This document shows, piece after piece, positions 9,615-18,860 of a stretch of 64,000 bases of DNA. The translations under genes and the position numbers were made by a program. The stretch comes from an uncultured Mesonia sp. (GTDB lineage: Bacteria; Bacteroidota; Bacteroidia; Flavobacteriales; Flavobacteriaceae): contig CANMOY010000011.1 of NCBI GenBank assembly GCA_947499595.1, positions 1 to 64,000 on the forward strand, given 5' to 3'. How positions within the stretch are numbered: position 1 is the first letter of the stretch; each line of letters starts with the position of its first letter. The notes beneath the pieces are model-generated. The model was not told the DNA's origin. It saw only the letters and a program-made list of their open reading frames with translations, and searched no databases.

Positions 9615-10745
9615 ATGCTAAACCTATCTCTGTGGTTGTTTGTTGGTTTCGCACTGATAAACCTATTCTTTTATGCTTTTTTTGCAGGGTTTTTATGGCG
9701 GCGTAAGTTGATTAAGCCTAGCGGAAAAACTTTAACGCAACCACTTTCTGTTATTGTTTGTGCTAAAAACGAAGCGCAAAACCTAGAGAAGAATATCCCT
9801 CATATTCTAAGTCAAGATTATCCGAATTTTGAACTCATTCTGGTCAACGACTCCTCTAAAGATAATACATTGGAGGTAATGGAGGAGTTTGAAAAAGCCG
9901 ATTCTAGAGTGAAAATTGTAAACGTACTCCCCAACGAGCATTTCTGGGGAAACAAAAAATACGCTTTGACGCTGGGTATTAAGAAAGCTAAAAATGATTT
10001 TTTAGTTTTTACCGATGCAGACTGTCACCCAGAGAGCAACTTGTGGTTACAATATTTAGCTACTGCTTTTAATTCGCAAAAGCAATTGGTGTTGGGCTAT
10101 GGAAAATACAAGACCCAAAAAGGACTTCTCAATAAATTTATACGCTTTGAAACATTGTTAACGGCAATTCAGTATTTTGCTTACGCCCATTATAAATCTG
10201 CCTATATGGGGGTTGGCAGAAATTTAGCCTATACCGCAAAGTTGTTTTACGAACATAATGGATTTGTCAACCATATGAACGTACTATCGGGTGATGACGA
10301 TTTATTTGTTAATGAAAGTGCTAATAGAGAAAATACCATTTATTGTACAAATAAGGAATCTTTTACCTTAAGTGATCCAAAAAATACTTGGCAAGATTGG
10401 ATGTTTCAAAAGAAAAGACATATAAGCACGGCCAAACATTACAAAGTCCGACATAAATTTCTCTTAGGTCTTTTTTATACTAGTCAATTGGGTATGGGGC
10501 TTTTTTTTCTGCTCACCAATATTTTATTGATTTTTAAATTTGAAGTGGATATACTCCAAGTGCTTTGGTTGGTGATGTTGGTGCGTTACCTCGTGGTTAT
10601 GCTTGTTTTTGCCAAAGCCACAAGTGTTTTTAATGAAAAAAGGCTTTTGCCCATACTTCCGTTACTAGAATGGGGGCTGGTTACGATACAAATGCTTATA
10701 TTCGTTAGTAACCAAAACAAAAAGCCTACTACCTGGGCGCGATAA
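9615..10745 (+). CDS. Family 2 glycosyltransferase, membrane-anchored
   Basis: A 376-residue GT-A fold glycosyltransferase that probably transfers a nucleotide-activated sugar to a lipid or polymer at the inner membrane. Residues 1-25 form a transmembrane helix. The catalytic domain follows, with VIVCAKNEAQNL, LVNDSSKDNT and the DxD-type metal site VFTDADCHP, then GDDDLF and a QKKRH segment in the place of the QxxRW motif of processive enzymes. Two or three hydrophobic helices close the protein (about 285-365). The acceptor is unknown. The gene is tightly coupled to the small membrane protein upstream and to the sigma factor downstream (6 bp). Confidence 0.88.
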   Translation: MLNLSLWLFVGFALINLFFYAFFAGFLWRRKLIKPSGKTLTQPLSVIVCAKNEAQNLEKNIPHILSQDYPNFELILVNDSSKDNTLEVMEEFEKADSRVKIVNVLPNEHFWGNKKYALTLGIKKAKNDFLVFTDADCHPESNLWLQYLATAFNSQKQLVLGYGKYKTQKGLLNKFIRFETLLTAIQYFAYAHYKSAYMGVGRNLAYTAKLFYEHNGFVNHMNVLSGDDDLFVNESANRENTIYCTNKESFTLSDPKNTWQDWMFQKKRHISTAKHYKVRHKFLLGLFYTSQLGMGLFFLLTNILLIFKFEVDILQVLWLVMLVRYLVVMLVFAKATSVFNEKRLLPILPLLEWGLVTIQMLIFVSNQNKKPTTWAR

Positions 10746-10751
10746 GTAAGT

Positions 10752-11306
10752 TTGCCAGATTATACCAAGTACATACAAGAAGCGAAAGCTGGCCAAGAGC
10801 AAGCTTTTAAATACTTACTCGATCTTTTTTGGCGAGATGTTTATCGGTTCCAATTAAAGAGAACAGGTAACGAGTATGAGGCCGAAGAGATAACTATACA
10901 AACTTTTAGTAAAGCTTTTGAGAAAATAAACACTTTTAAAGAATCGTACAATTTTAAAACTTGGCTTATCGCCATATCAAAAAACATCCAAATTGATCTG
11001 AGTCGGGTTAAATCGGCTACGACCGCAAATTTGATCGATTTTAAAGAATACGAAGCTTTGATAGATGAAAACGATACCGCCGAGGATCAAATCATAAAAG
11101 AGCAAAACCTAAATATTTTATTGCATTATCTCAAGCAACTTAAACCTCATTATGAGCAGGTTATCCGGTTGCGTTACTTTCGTGAAATGAGTTATAAAGA
11201 GATTGCACAGTATTTAGATGAGCCGCTTGGCAACATAAAGGTAAAGATCTTAAGAGCCAAAAAAATGCTGGCCGATAAAATTAAAAATACACCAAAATCG
11301 GTATAA
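10752..11306 (+). CDS. ECF-type sigma-70 family RNA polymerase sigma factor
   Basis: A 184-residue sigma factor with region 2 (AFKYLLDLFWRDVYRF, EAEEITIQTFSKAFEKI, FKTWLIAISKN) and region 4 (YEQVIRLRYFREMSYKEIAQYL followed by GNIKVKILRAKKML, the recognition helix). No anti-sigma gene lies next to it. No ATG is available before region 2. The frame opens with TTG at 10752, which gives the usual N-terminus MPDYTKYIQEAK 6 bp after the glycosyltransferase stop, so it appears to be the last gene of that operon. The target promoters are unknown. Confidence 0.87.
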   Translation: MPDYTKYIQEAKAGQEQAFKYLLDLFWRDVYRFQLKRTGNEYEAEEITIQTFSKAFEKINTFKESYNFKTWLIAISKNIQIDLSRVKSATTANLIDFKEYEALIDENDTAEDQIIKEQNLNILLHYLKQLKPHYEQVIRLRYFREMSYKEIAQYLDEPLGNIKVKILRAKKMLADKIKNTPKSV

Positions 11307-11396
11307 CTTCTTTTAAACAAGCTTATCTAAAAAGTTAAAAATAAAAGTAGTGGTTAATATACTATTCTAAAAATAGGGTAGCGCATCGCAATTTTT

Positions 11397-11404
11397 TATA
11401 TTTG
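11397..11404 (+). promoter_or_regulatory. -7 box of the lipA-gap operon
   Basis: TATATTTG matches TAnnTTTG exactly, 23 bp before the lipA ATG. A -33 element is not obvious. Confidence 0.6.
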
Positions 11405-11427
11405 TTTTTGAAAAAAATACTTTATTG

Positions 11428-12300
11428 ATGACTCCTCAAGTTCTTGAAAATAAAACAACCATAAAAAAACCAAAGTGGTTGCGCGTAAAGCTACCTACTG
11501 GTAAAAAATACACCAATTTAAGAAAATTAGTAGATCGCTACGATTTGCATACCATTTGTACTTCGGGCAGCTGTCCTAATATGGGTGAGTGTTGGAGTGA
11601 AGGCACAGCAACTTTTATGATTTTAGGAAATATATGTACCCGTAGTTGTGGATTTTGTGGTGTGAAAACCGGGCGTCCAGAAACTTTAGATTGGGATGAG
11701 CCCGAAAAGGTGGCGCGTTCTATAAAGTTGATGGATATCAAACACGCTGTGCTTACTAGTGTAGATCGTGATGATTTAAAAGATATGGGATCTATAATGT
11801 GGGCCGAAACTGTTAAAGCAGTAAGGCGCATGAATAAAAACACCACCTTAGAGACTTTAATACCAGACTTTCAGGGTATAGAGAAACACCTTGACCGTAT
11901 AATCGCGGTTAAACCGGAAGTAGTTTCGCATAATATGGAAACTGTTCGGCGACTAACGCGCGAAGTGCGCATACAAGCCAAATATGATCGCAGTTTAGCT
12001 GTGCTTAAATATTTAAAAGACCAAGGCATTAGCAGAACCAAATCGGGTATAATGTTAGGCTTGGGAGAAAAAGAAGAAGAGGTAATACAAACCCTTAAAG
12101 ATTTACGAGCGGTTAATCTTGATATTGTAACTATAGGGCAATACTTACAACCCAGTAAACAACATTTACCGGTAAAGCAATTCATTACTCCAGATCAATT
12201 TAAAAAGTATGAGGAAATAGGATTAGATTTAGGTTTTAGACATGTTGAAAGTGGCGCATTAGTGCGTTCTTCTTATAAAGCCCAAAAACACCTAACCTAG
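11428..12300 (+). CDS. lipA: Lipoyl synthase
   Basis: LipA is a radical SAM enzyme that inserts two sulfurs into octanoyl groups on the E2 subunits and GcvH to make lipoyl cofactor. The 290-residue protein carries both cluster motifs. The auxiliary cluster is [12 protein letters not shown] (Cys44, Cys49, Cys55) and the radical SAM motif is CTRSCGFC (Cys70, Cys74, Cys77). The C-terminal RSSYKA supplies the serine ligand typical of LipA. The ATG at 11428 is chosen over the overlapping TTG at 11425. gap starts 4 bp after the stop, so the two are probably co-transcribed. Confidence 0.97.
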   Translation: MTPQVLENKTTIKKPKWLRVKLPTGKKYTNLRKLVDRYDLHTICTSGSCPNMGECWSEGTATFMILGNICTRSCGFCGVKTGRPETLDWDEPEKVARSIKLMDIKHAVLTSVDRDDLKDMGSIMWAETVKAVRRMNKNTTLETLIPDFQGIEKHLDRIIAVKPEVVSHNMETVRRLTREVRIQAKYDRSLAVLKYLKDQGISRTKSGIMLGLGEKEEEVIQTLKDLRAVNLDIVTIGQYLQPSKQHLPVKQFITPDQFKKYEEIGLDLGFRHVESGALVRSSYKAQKHLT

Positions 12301-12304
12301 CATA

Positions 12305-13309
12305 ATGGCAAACAAGATTAAAATAGGTATAAACGGTTTTGGAAGAATAGGTCGCAGCTTATTCAGGCTGTTAGATGCGCATCCACACATAGAGGTGGTA
12401 GCCGTAAATGATTTAGCAGATTTAAAAACCTTAGCCCACCTGTTGAAATATGACAGTATTCATGGTAATTTCTTGACCAATTTTGAGATTCGGAACAATA
12501 CTTTAGTTGCCGAGAATCAGCAAGTGGTCTTTTCACAACAGGCCAAAATTGAAAATATAAAGTGGCCCCAAGAAGTGCAACTGGTGGTAGAAGCAACGGG
12601 TAAATTCAAGACCCGTGAAGAAGTAGAGCAACATCTCAGCAAACACGTAAAAAAAGTAGTGTTAAGTGTGCCGCCGATTTCAGATGATATCCCTATGGTA
12701 GTTTTAGGAGTAAACGATCATATCATTCAAGATAGCGATACCATTATTTCTAATGCCAGTTGTACCACCAATAATGCGGCACCAATGCTACAAGTAATGC
12801 ATCAGCATTTTGGGGTTAAACAAGCCTATATTTCTACGGTACATTCGTTTACTAGCGATCAAAACTTACACGATTCGCCACACCGAGATTTGCGCAGAGC
12901 GCGAGCCGCCACCCAATCTATTATTCCTACTACCACTGGAGCCGCTAAGGCTCTTACCAAAATCTTTCCAGATCTAGCTCAAGTTATAGGAGGCTGTGGT
13001 ATTCGAGTACCGGTACCCAATGGTTCTTTAACCGATATGACTTTACATCTAAAAAAAGAAGCTAGTATAGCCCAAATCAACGATCTTTTTAAAAGCGCTG
13101 CAGCGGATCGCTTAAAAGGAATTTTAGCATATACAGAAGATCCGATTGTATCTATAGATATCGTTGGTAATTCGCATTCCTGCGTTTTGGATGGTTTAAT
13201 GACTTCGGTTATCGACGGGCATTTGGTCAAACTTATAGGTTGGTACGACAATGAGCGCGGTTATTGTAGCAGAATTATCGATTTGATTATAAAACTATGT
13301 AATATTTAA
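12305..13309 (+). CDS. gap: Glyceraldehyde-3-phosphate dehydrogenase, type I
   Basis: A cytosolic glycolytic or gluconeogenic enzyme of 334 residues that interconverts glyceraldehyde-3-phosphate and 1,3-bisphosphoglycerate with NAD(P). The Rossmann start is KIGINGFGRIGRSLFRLL, and the catalytic cysteine is in SNASCTTNN (Cys153). HSFTSDQNLHDSPHRDLRRARA follows the family pattern, and the C-terminus has WYDNERGYCSRIIDL. Asp35 in AVNDLAD would favour NAD. Linkage to lipA is not functionally obvious. In Flavobacteriia more than one gap gene is usual, so this may be a secondary paralogue. Confidence 0.95.
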   Translation: MANKIKIGINGFGRIGRSLFRLLDAHPHIEVVAVNDLADLKTLAHLLKYDSIHGNFLTNFEIRNNTLVAENQQVVFSQQAKIENIKWPQEVQLVVEATGKFKTREEVEQHLSKHVKKVVLSVPPISDDIPMVVLGVNDHIIQDSDTIISNASCTTNNAAPMLQVMHQHFGVKQAYISTVHSFTSDQNLHDSPHRDLRRARAATQSIIPTTTGAAKALTKIFPDLAQVIGGCGIRVPVPNGSLTDMTLHLKKEASIAQINDLFKSAAADRLKGILAYTEDPIVSIDIVGNSHSCVLDGLMTSVIDGHLVKLIGWYDNERGYCSRIIDLIIKLCNI

Positions 13310-13340
13310 TAGTATATTTATACCATCAGGACGGGCTTCT

Positions 13341-15140
13341 ATGAAAATAAACAATTTTTTTCTGGCTTTTATTTGCTGCTTTTTTCTTTTTGTAGAGAGT
13401 AGTCAAGCTGAGGTAAGTCTTCAAAAAAATTGGAATTCTAAACATTATATACAAGCTGAGCCGGCAAGTCATTCTAGTATAAAACAAGAAAAAAAGGAAG
13501 ACTCCATCAATAAGGCTTTATTGGTAAAATTTAATAAAGCCTTGTTTAATTTTAATCAAGGTAATATAGCCAATGCCGTGGAATACACCCTCAGATTAAA
13601 AGATTATGCGCGGAATAATGCCAATTTAGATTATGAGATAAAGGCCTTAAAACTGCTCAGTGAAATTCACGCCAGTCAAAATAACTATAAAAAAGCTCTT
13701 AGGTACCGTCAAAAGGCAGATTCGATATTAAACAATACGGTTAACCTTGATATATCGCAACATTGGGCATCAAATGCAGCTTTTAATACGGCCTACAATA
13801 AACTACAAGAAGAAAAAACTGCTCAGGAGAAAAAGCTAAAATTCAATCAATTAGCGGTTGTGTTAAGTGTATTGTTAATATCGATTTTATCATTGTTTAC
13901 TTTGGCCTTATATAAAAACAACCGTCTACGCGCAGGCGTAAATAATTTATTGAAAACTAAAAACAATGAGTTATTAGCGGCTAAAATGAAGGCCGAAAAA
14001 GCCAATGAAGTAAAAGATCAATTTCTTTCTACCATAACCCACGAATTAAGAACCCCTATTTATGCTATTAATGGTTTTGCATATTTGCTAAAACAAGAAA
14101 ACCCTAGGCCCGAGCAACTAGAGCATATCAAAGCGCTTAACTACAGCGGTGAACATTTACTTTCTTTGGTCAACAATATTCTTGACTTAAATAAATTGGC
14201 GGCTGGAAAGGTGACCAAAACAGAGAGCTTTTTTGAGGTAAAATCGGTGATGGAAGAACTAACCTATTCCTTTAAAAATGCGGCAGAGGCAAATGCGGTA
14301 ACTTTACATCTGGAAATAGATGAAAAAGTACCTTCAAAATTATTTGGCGATATCCTTAAACTCAAACAAATTTTAATTAATTTACTTTCAAATGCCATAA
14401 AATTTACAGAAAACGGGGAGGTTTGGCTGAGCATTACTTGCTTGAATTTAGAAACAAACCGCAGTAAGATTCGTTTTAGTATTCGAGATACCGGTAGAGG
14501 TATTAAAAAAGAGTTTCAACAAAAAATATTTGATAACTTTCATCAAGGAGAGAGTTCTACTTCTTCCAATTATGGAGGAACCGGTCTAGGGCTTCCTATC
14601 GTGAAAAGTTTATTGGAGTTTTTTGATTCAGAAATAAATTTAGAGAGTACTTTCGGTGAAGGAAGTACCTTCTATTTTGATATTGTTTTTCATCAGCCAA
14701 AAGAGGAGAAAGGTAAAAACCAAATTCAAGTGGCTTTAGATGATCCGCGGAGCATGGATGAATTTTTTAAAGGTAAAAAAGTACTTATTGCCGAAGATAA
14801 CATCATCAACCTAAAATTAACCAATAAAATTTTATTGCGTCGTGGCTTTGAAACCGATTTGGTTAAAAACGGTTTGGAAGCCATCAATAAGGCAGTTGAA
14901 AAAGATTACGACTTAATCTTGATGGATATTAATATGCCAATCCTAGATGGCATACAGGCTACAATAGAAATTAAAAGCCATAAACCTAAATTACCCATTA
15001 TCGCTTTAACAGCTGTTAGCTTAGAGGAAACCTCAGAAAAGTACATAAAGCAAGGATTTGTGGCGGTGATCCCTAAACCTTATAAAACTGAAATGTTTTA
15101 CCAAAAGATTTATGAGGTCCTACTTCGGTCGCAGGCATAA
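13341..15140 (+). CDS. Hybrid sensor histidine kinase / response regulator
   Basis: This is a 599-residue inner-membrane signalling protein. A signal sequence (1-23) precedes a periplasmic sensor of about 140 residues with TPR-like helices (AVEYTLRLKDYARNN, ALRYRQKADSIL). A transmembrane helix lies near 172-194, then a coiled coil. The kinase core has the H box STITHELRTP (His234), N box NLLSNAIKFTENG, G1 DTGRGI and G2 GGTGLGLPIV. A receiver domain follows, with AEDN, the phosphoacceptor LMDINMP (Asp529) and the PKPY lysine. No separate DNA-binding output is fused, so it probably passes phosphate on to another protein. Its last 31 bp overlap the convergent lpxK gene. Confidence 0.93.
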   Translation: MKINNFFLAFICCFFLFVESSQAEVSLQKNWNSKHYIQAEPASHSSIKQEKKEDSINKALLVKFNKALFNFNQGNIANAVEYTLRLKDYARNNANLDYEIKALKLLSEIHASQNNYKKALRYRQKADSILNNTVNLDISQHWASNAAFNTAYNKLQEEKTAQEKKLKFNQLAVVLSVLLISILSLFTLALYKNNRLRAGVNNLLKTKNNELLAAKMKAEKANEVKDQFLSTITHELRTPIYAINGFAYLLKQENPRPEQLEHIKALNYSGEHLLSLVNNILDLNKLAAGKVTKTESFFEVKSVMEELTYSFKNAAEANAVTLHLEIDEKVPSKLFGDILKLKQILINLLSNAIKFTENGEVWLSITCLNLETNRSKIRFSIRDTGRGIKKEFQQKIFDNFHQGESSTSSNYGGTGLGLPIVKSLLEFFDSEINLESTFGEGSTFYFDIVFHQPKEEKGKNQIQVALDDPRSMDEFFKGKKVLIAEDNIINLKLTNKILLRRGFETDLVKNGLEAINKAVEKDYDLILMDINMPILDGIQATIEIKSHKPKLPIIALTAVSLEETSEKYIKQGFVAVIPKPYKTEMFYQKIYEVLLRSQA

Positions 15141-16141
15141 GCTTGCACATGCTTTTTGATGCGCTGGTCAAAAGAAGCTGCATCGGCTATAAACTCCATT
15201 TTTATTGGTAAATAAAATAATTTTTCGGGAGAAATGTAATCGCTTAAGCGCACAAAATCTTTTTCTGTAGTGATAATAAAAGGCTCTGCTTCTAATGTCT
15301 CAATTTCTTGCCGACTAAAATTATGATGGTCTTGATATTGTTTATGATTTACGCTAAAACCTTTAGCTTTTAAAAATTCAACCAAAGGTTTGGGCTTAGC
15401 AATACCGGTAACTAGGGTAAAGCTATCCTGAAGTACCTGTAGGGGTATGTGTTGTTTACCGTTAGTAACCTGATCTGCATAGGTTATAGAACTAAAAAAA
15501 ACCAGCTGATCGGGGTTTGGTTGTATTGCCCGAATAATTTTTTGACGCTCCGCTTTACCCAAGTCTACAGGGCATTTGGTTACCACAATAAGTTGAGCTC
15601 TTCTTGCTCCGACTTTAGGTTCGCGAAGGTTACCGGCAGGTAAAACGCAATCCTGGGTGTATAAGTCGTTATAGGCACTTAGCAATATAGATAAATTTGG
15701 TTGCACGCGGCGATGTTGAAAAGCGTCATCTAATAAAATGACCTCAGGCGGTTTTTGACGCTTACGCATTTGTTCAATTCCCTTTCGTCTATCTTCACAA
15801 ACCGCCACCAATAAAGGTTTAAATTTGCGCTTGAATTGTAAGGGTTCGTCACCCACTTCGAGTGCGGTATGGGCTGTGGCTACTTCTAAATAACCCTTGG
15901 TTTTTCTTTTATAACCGCGCGATAGGGTACCCAAGCGGTAATGTGTAGCTAATAAACGTACCAGATATTCTATCATTGGCGATTTACCCGTTCCACCCAT
16001 ACTCAAGTTTCCTACGCAGATTACAGGGAAATCGTAAACCGTTGATTCTAGTATTTGTTGATTATATAAATAATTTCTTAACCGCAAAATACCTCCGTAA
16101 AGCAAAGAAAACGGGTATAGAATTTTTCGTAATTGACGCAT
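15110..16141 (-). CDS. lpxK: Tetraacyldisaccharide 4'-kinase
   Basis: LpxK phosphorylates the 4' position of the lipid A disaccharide precursor at the inner membrane. The 343-residue length is typical. It has an N-terminal membrane-associated helix (LRKILYPFSLLYGGIL), a P-loop GNLSMGGTGKSP at 44-55, the LSRGYKRK segment, EPLQFKRKF and a VILLDDAFQHRRV signature with the catalytic Asp pair. It is divergent from the Nif3 gene with 46 bp between them, and its 3' end overlaps the histidine kinase by 31 bp. The gene is diagnostic for an LPS-bearing outer membrane. Confidence 0.95.
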   Translation of the reverse strand: MRQLRKILYPFSLLYGGILRLRNYLYNQQILESTVYDFPVICVGNLSMGGTGKSPMIEYLVRLLATHYRLGTLSRGYKRKTKGYLEVATAHTALEVGDEPLQFKRKFKPLLVAVCEDRRKGIEQMRKRQKPPEVILLDDAFQHRRVQPNLSILLSAYNDLYTQDCVLPAGNLREPKVGARRAQLIVVTKCPVDLGKAERQKIIRAIQPNPDQLVFFSSITYADQVTNGKQHIPLQVLQDSFTLVTGIAKPKPLVEFLKAKGFSVNHKQYQDHHNFSRQEIETLEAEPFIITTEKDFVRLSDYISPEKLFYLPIKMEFIADAASFDQRIKKHVQAYACDRSRTS

Positions 16142-16187
16142 TCCGCAAAAGTATAATTTTTATATTTACCTTTTAAGGATTCAAGTT

Positions 16188-17282
16188 ATGAAAATAAAAG
16201 AAGTAATCAAGCAAATAGAAGAAAGTGTACCCCTAAATTATGCCGAAGATTTTGATAATGTAGGCTTATTGGTAGGAGATGATAGGCGAGAACTCACCGG
16301 TATTTTAGTGGCACTAGACACGCTAGAAGATACCGTTGATGAGGCTATAGCACAAAATTGTAACCTTATAGTAGCCTTTCACCCTATTATTTTTGGCGGA
16401 CTAAAAGCACTGACGGGTAAGACCTATGTAGAACGTGTGGTGCAGAAAGCAATTAAGCATGACGTACAAATATATGCTATTCATACAGCCTTAGACAATC
16501 ACCTTCATGGCGTGAATTTTAAAATGGCCCAGGTGTTAGGCTTAACCCAAACCCAAATCTTAATGCCGCAAAAAAACACCTTGATGCAGTTGAACACCTA
16601 CGTACCTTTAGACCATTATACGGCTGTACAGCAAGCCTTATTTAATGCCGGAGCAGGAAGTGTAGGAAACTATGATTCGTGTAGTTTTGGCCTATTGGGA
16701 GAAGGGAGTTTTAAGCCCAACGATCAGGCGCAACCCCATACCGGAAAACCTAACCAGTGGCATGTGGGTCAAGAAAAAATGTTACATGTGGTGTTCGAAA
16801 AACATAAACAGCACCAAGTATTGCGCGCCCTGTTTGAATCGCATCCCTACGAAGAAGTGGCTTATGAGCTTATACCCATAGCCAATGAGAACCAGCAAAT
16901 AGGTATTGGTATGCTGGGAGAGTTACCCCAAGCCAAAAGTGAGAAAGAGTTTATAACTCAGTTAAAAAATGTGTTTGGTACTCCGGTAATTCGGCATTCT
17001 GCTTTAAGGCAAAAACCTGTAAAAAAGGTAGCAGTATTGGGGGGGAGTGGAGCATTTGCCATTTCGGCTGCAATGGCTAAGGGAGCAGATGTATTGGTTA
17101 CCGCCGATTTGAAATACCACGATTTTTTTAAAGCGGAAAACAAAATTCTATTAACCGATATAGGGCATTATGAAAGTGAGCAGTTCACAAAAAACTTATT
17201 ACATGCTTTACTTACAAAAAAATTCCCTAATTTTGCCATCGTTTTATCAGAGAAAAGTACCAACCCCATTCAATATAGTTGA
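16188..17282 (+). CDS. Nif3-like dinuclear metal centre protein (DUF34)
   Basis: A 364-residue Nif3/DUF34 family protein. Members form hexameric rings with a dinuclear metal site, and their cellular reaction is still debated (GTP cyclohydrolase I type 2 annotations are unreliable). Metal ligands are visible as AFHPIIFGG (His65), the Asp in VALDTLEDT, and the C-terminal GHYESEQF. The central insert of about 130 residues (VPLDHYTAVQQALFNAGAGSVGNYDSCSFG, ESHPYEEVAYELIPI) is the PII-like domain of long members. It overlaps nothing and is followed 2 bp later by the zinc-ribbon family gene, the common pairing for this family. Confidence 0.93.
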   Translation: MKIKEVIKQIEESVPLNYAEDFDNVGLLVGDDRRELTGILVALDTLEDTVDEAIAQNCNLIVAFHPIIFGGLKALTGKTYVERVVQKAIKHDVQIYAIHTALDNHLHGVNFKMAQVLGLTQTQILMPQKNTLMQLNTYVPLDHYTAVQQALFNAGAGSVGNYDSCSFGLLGEGSFKPNDQAQPHTGKPNQWHVGQEKMLHVVFEKHKQHQVLRALFESHPYEEVAYELIPIANENQQIGIGMLGELPQAKSEKEFITQLKNVFGTPVIRHSALRQKPVKKVAVLGGSGAFAISAAMAKGADVLVTADLKYHDFFKAENKILLTDIGHYESEQFTKNLLHALLTKKFPNFAIVLSEKSTNPIQYS

Positions 17283-17284
17283 TT

Positions 17285-18064
17285 ATGGCCAAGAAAAAAG
17301 AAATTAGCGTAGAAGAAAAGCTAAGAACATTATTTGATTTACAATTAATAGACGCCCGCATCGATGAGATTCGCAATGTACGCGGAGAATTGCCTTTAGA
17401 GGTAGAAGACTTGAAGGATGAGGTAGCTGGTTTAAACAAGCGTTTAGAAAAATTAAATATTGATTTAGAAGGGCTTAACCAAAATATAGCCGATAAGAAA
17501 AATGCTATAGAAGAATCAAAAGCGCTGATTAAGAAATACAACGAACAGCAAAAAAATGTGCGTAACAATCGCGAATTTAATGCTATTTCAAAAGAGATTG
17601 AATTTCAAGAATTGGAAATTGAATTGGCCGAAAAGCATATTCGAGAGTTTAAAGCACAGATAGAGCATAAAAATGAGGTGATTACGGCCACTCAAGAAAA
17701 AATTGAGGCTAGACAGGACCACTTACAACATAAGCAGGACGAGTTGGATGAAATCTTAAGCGAAACCGAACGCGAAGAAAAAGCCTTAATCGAAAAGTCT
17801 GAAGACTTTAAGAAAGGCATTGAGACCCGTTTGGTTACCGCATACGAACGTATCCGCGGAAGCGTAAAGAATGGTTTGGCGGTTGTTCCGGTTGAACGTG
17901 GTGCTTCTGGAGGTTCCTTTTTTACCATTCCTCCACAAGTGCAGATGGAAATCGCATCGCGTAAGAAAATAATTACCGATGAGCACAGTGGACGTATTTT
18001 AGTTGACTCGCAGCTGGCAGAAGAAGAGCGCGAAAAGATGAATGAATTGTTCAAAAAATTCTAA
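17285..18064 (+). CDS. Zinc-ribbon family (CT398-like) protein lacking the cysteines
   Basis: This is a 259-residue protein dominated by a long antiparallel coiled coil (residues about 25-175), followed by a C-terminal domain at the place of a C4 zinc ribbon. In family members this tail carries two CxxC pairs. Here the equivalent positions read GASGGSFFTIPPQVQ and ITDEHSGRILVD, so all four cysteines are absent although the surrounding framework (IPPQ, KKII, GRILVD) is kept. The role is unknown; genome neighbourhoods often pair it with Nif3, as here (2 bp apart). Start ATG at 17285 is preferred over the TTG at 17279 that overlaps the Nif3 stop. Confidence 0.88.
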   Translation: MAKKKEISVEEKLRTLFDLQLIDARIDEIRNVRGELPLEVEDLKDEVAGLNKRLEKLNIDLEGLNQNIADKKNAIEESKALIKKYNEQQKNVRNNREFNAISKEIEFQELEIELAEKHIREFKAQIEHKNEVITATQEKIEARQDHLQHKQDELDEILSETEREEKALIEKSEDFKKGIETRLVTAYERIRGSVKNGLAVVPVERGASGGSFFTIPPQVQMEIASRKKIITDEHSGRILVDSQLAEEEREKMNELFKKF

Positions 18065-18084
18065 GACAAAAAGACTTAATATTC

Positions 18085-18120
18085 AAACCCTTTAGAACAT
18101 TTGTTTTAAAGGGTTTTTTT
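18085..18120 (+). terminator. Intrinsic terminator of the Nif3 operon
   Basis: The stem AAACCCTTTA / TAAAGGGTTT with an 11-12 nt loop ends in seven T's, 21 bp after the stop codon. Confidence 0.9.
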
Positions 18121-18155
18121 ATGATTTGTTTAAAAATTTTTGCGCCTTAAAAGTT

Positions 18156-18163
18156 TACCTTTA
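18156..18163 (+). promoter_or_regulatory. Probable -7 box of msrA
   Basis: TACCTTTA differs from TAnnTTTG only in the last base. It lies 13 bp before the chosen ATG at 18177 and supports that start over the longer frame beginning at 18126. Confidence 0.5.
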
Positions 18164-18176
18164 TCATAAAAAAACG

Positions 18177-18860
18177 ATGAAGAACTGGGGACTTTTACTA
18201 GGGCTTATCTTTTTTTGCTATAGCTGTGAAAATAAAGCCCAAGATAAATCAAATCAGCTGCCAAAGGCGAATAAAGCAAATAATCAAAAAGTCAATACTT
18301 TTAGTTTAAATGAAGCTCAAGATCGATATGCTACCGCATATTTTGCAGGTGGTTGCTTTTGGTGTGTAGAGGCCATTTACGAAGATGTTATAGGGGTAGA
18401 GGCGGCAATTTCGGGTTACGCAGGTGGGCATACCGCAAATCCTACTTATCAACAAACCAATACAGGTAAAACTGGTCACGCCGAGGCGGTAAAAATTATT
18501 TACGATCCTAACTTTATTGATTTTTCCACGCTGCTAGATATTTACTTTAAAACCCTTAATTGGTCTCAAGAAAACGGTCAAGGACCAGATTTTGGAAGCC
18601 AGTACAGGTCGATTGCGTTTTACAATAATCCCCAAGAAAAAAAGCTTATAGAAAATTATATTTCGCGTTTAAAGCAAACCACCAATCAACCAGTAGCAGT
18701 TGAGGTTAAAGCGTTTGATAAATTCTGGGTGGCAGAAGATTATCATCAAGATTACGAAGCCAATAATCCCAACAATCCATATATTCAAAACGTATCTAAA
18801 AAGCGCTATGAAATGTTTAAGCGGCAGTTCCCTGATTTAGTAAAACCAACTAACGAATAA
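18177..18860 (+). CDS. msrA: Lipoprotein peptide-methionine (S)-S-oxide reductase
   Basis: MsrA reduces the S-epimer of methionine sulfoxide in damaged proteins. This 227-residue form has a lipoprotein signal (FCYSC, Cys17) and a 35-residue polar linker, so it should work outside the inner membrane rather than in the cytosol. The catalytic motif is GGCFWCVEA with the nucleophile at Cys60, and the rest is a full MsrA domain (GYAGGHTANPTY, GHAEAVKI, NGQGPDFGSQYRS, EDYHQDYE). An electron donor for the envelope form is not encoded nearby. The 3' end overlaps the convergent DUF4870 gene by 11 bp. Confidence 0.94.
   Translation: MKNWGLLLGLIFFCYSCENKAQDKSNQLPKANKANNQKVNTFSLNEAQDRYATAYFAGGCFWCVEAIYEDVIGVEAAISGYAGGHTANPTYQQTNTGKTGHAEAVKIIYDPNFIDFSTLLDIYFKTLNWSQENGQGPDFGSQYRSIAFYNNPQEKKLIENYISRLKQTTNQPVAVEVKAFDKFWVAEDYHQDYEANNPNNPYIQNVSKKRYEMFKRQFPDLVKPTNE

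Noticed and set aside
18126..18176. N-terminal extension of MsrA
   Set aside because: The lipoprotein signal begins at 18177 and the putative -7 box at 18156 lies inside the extension.
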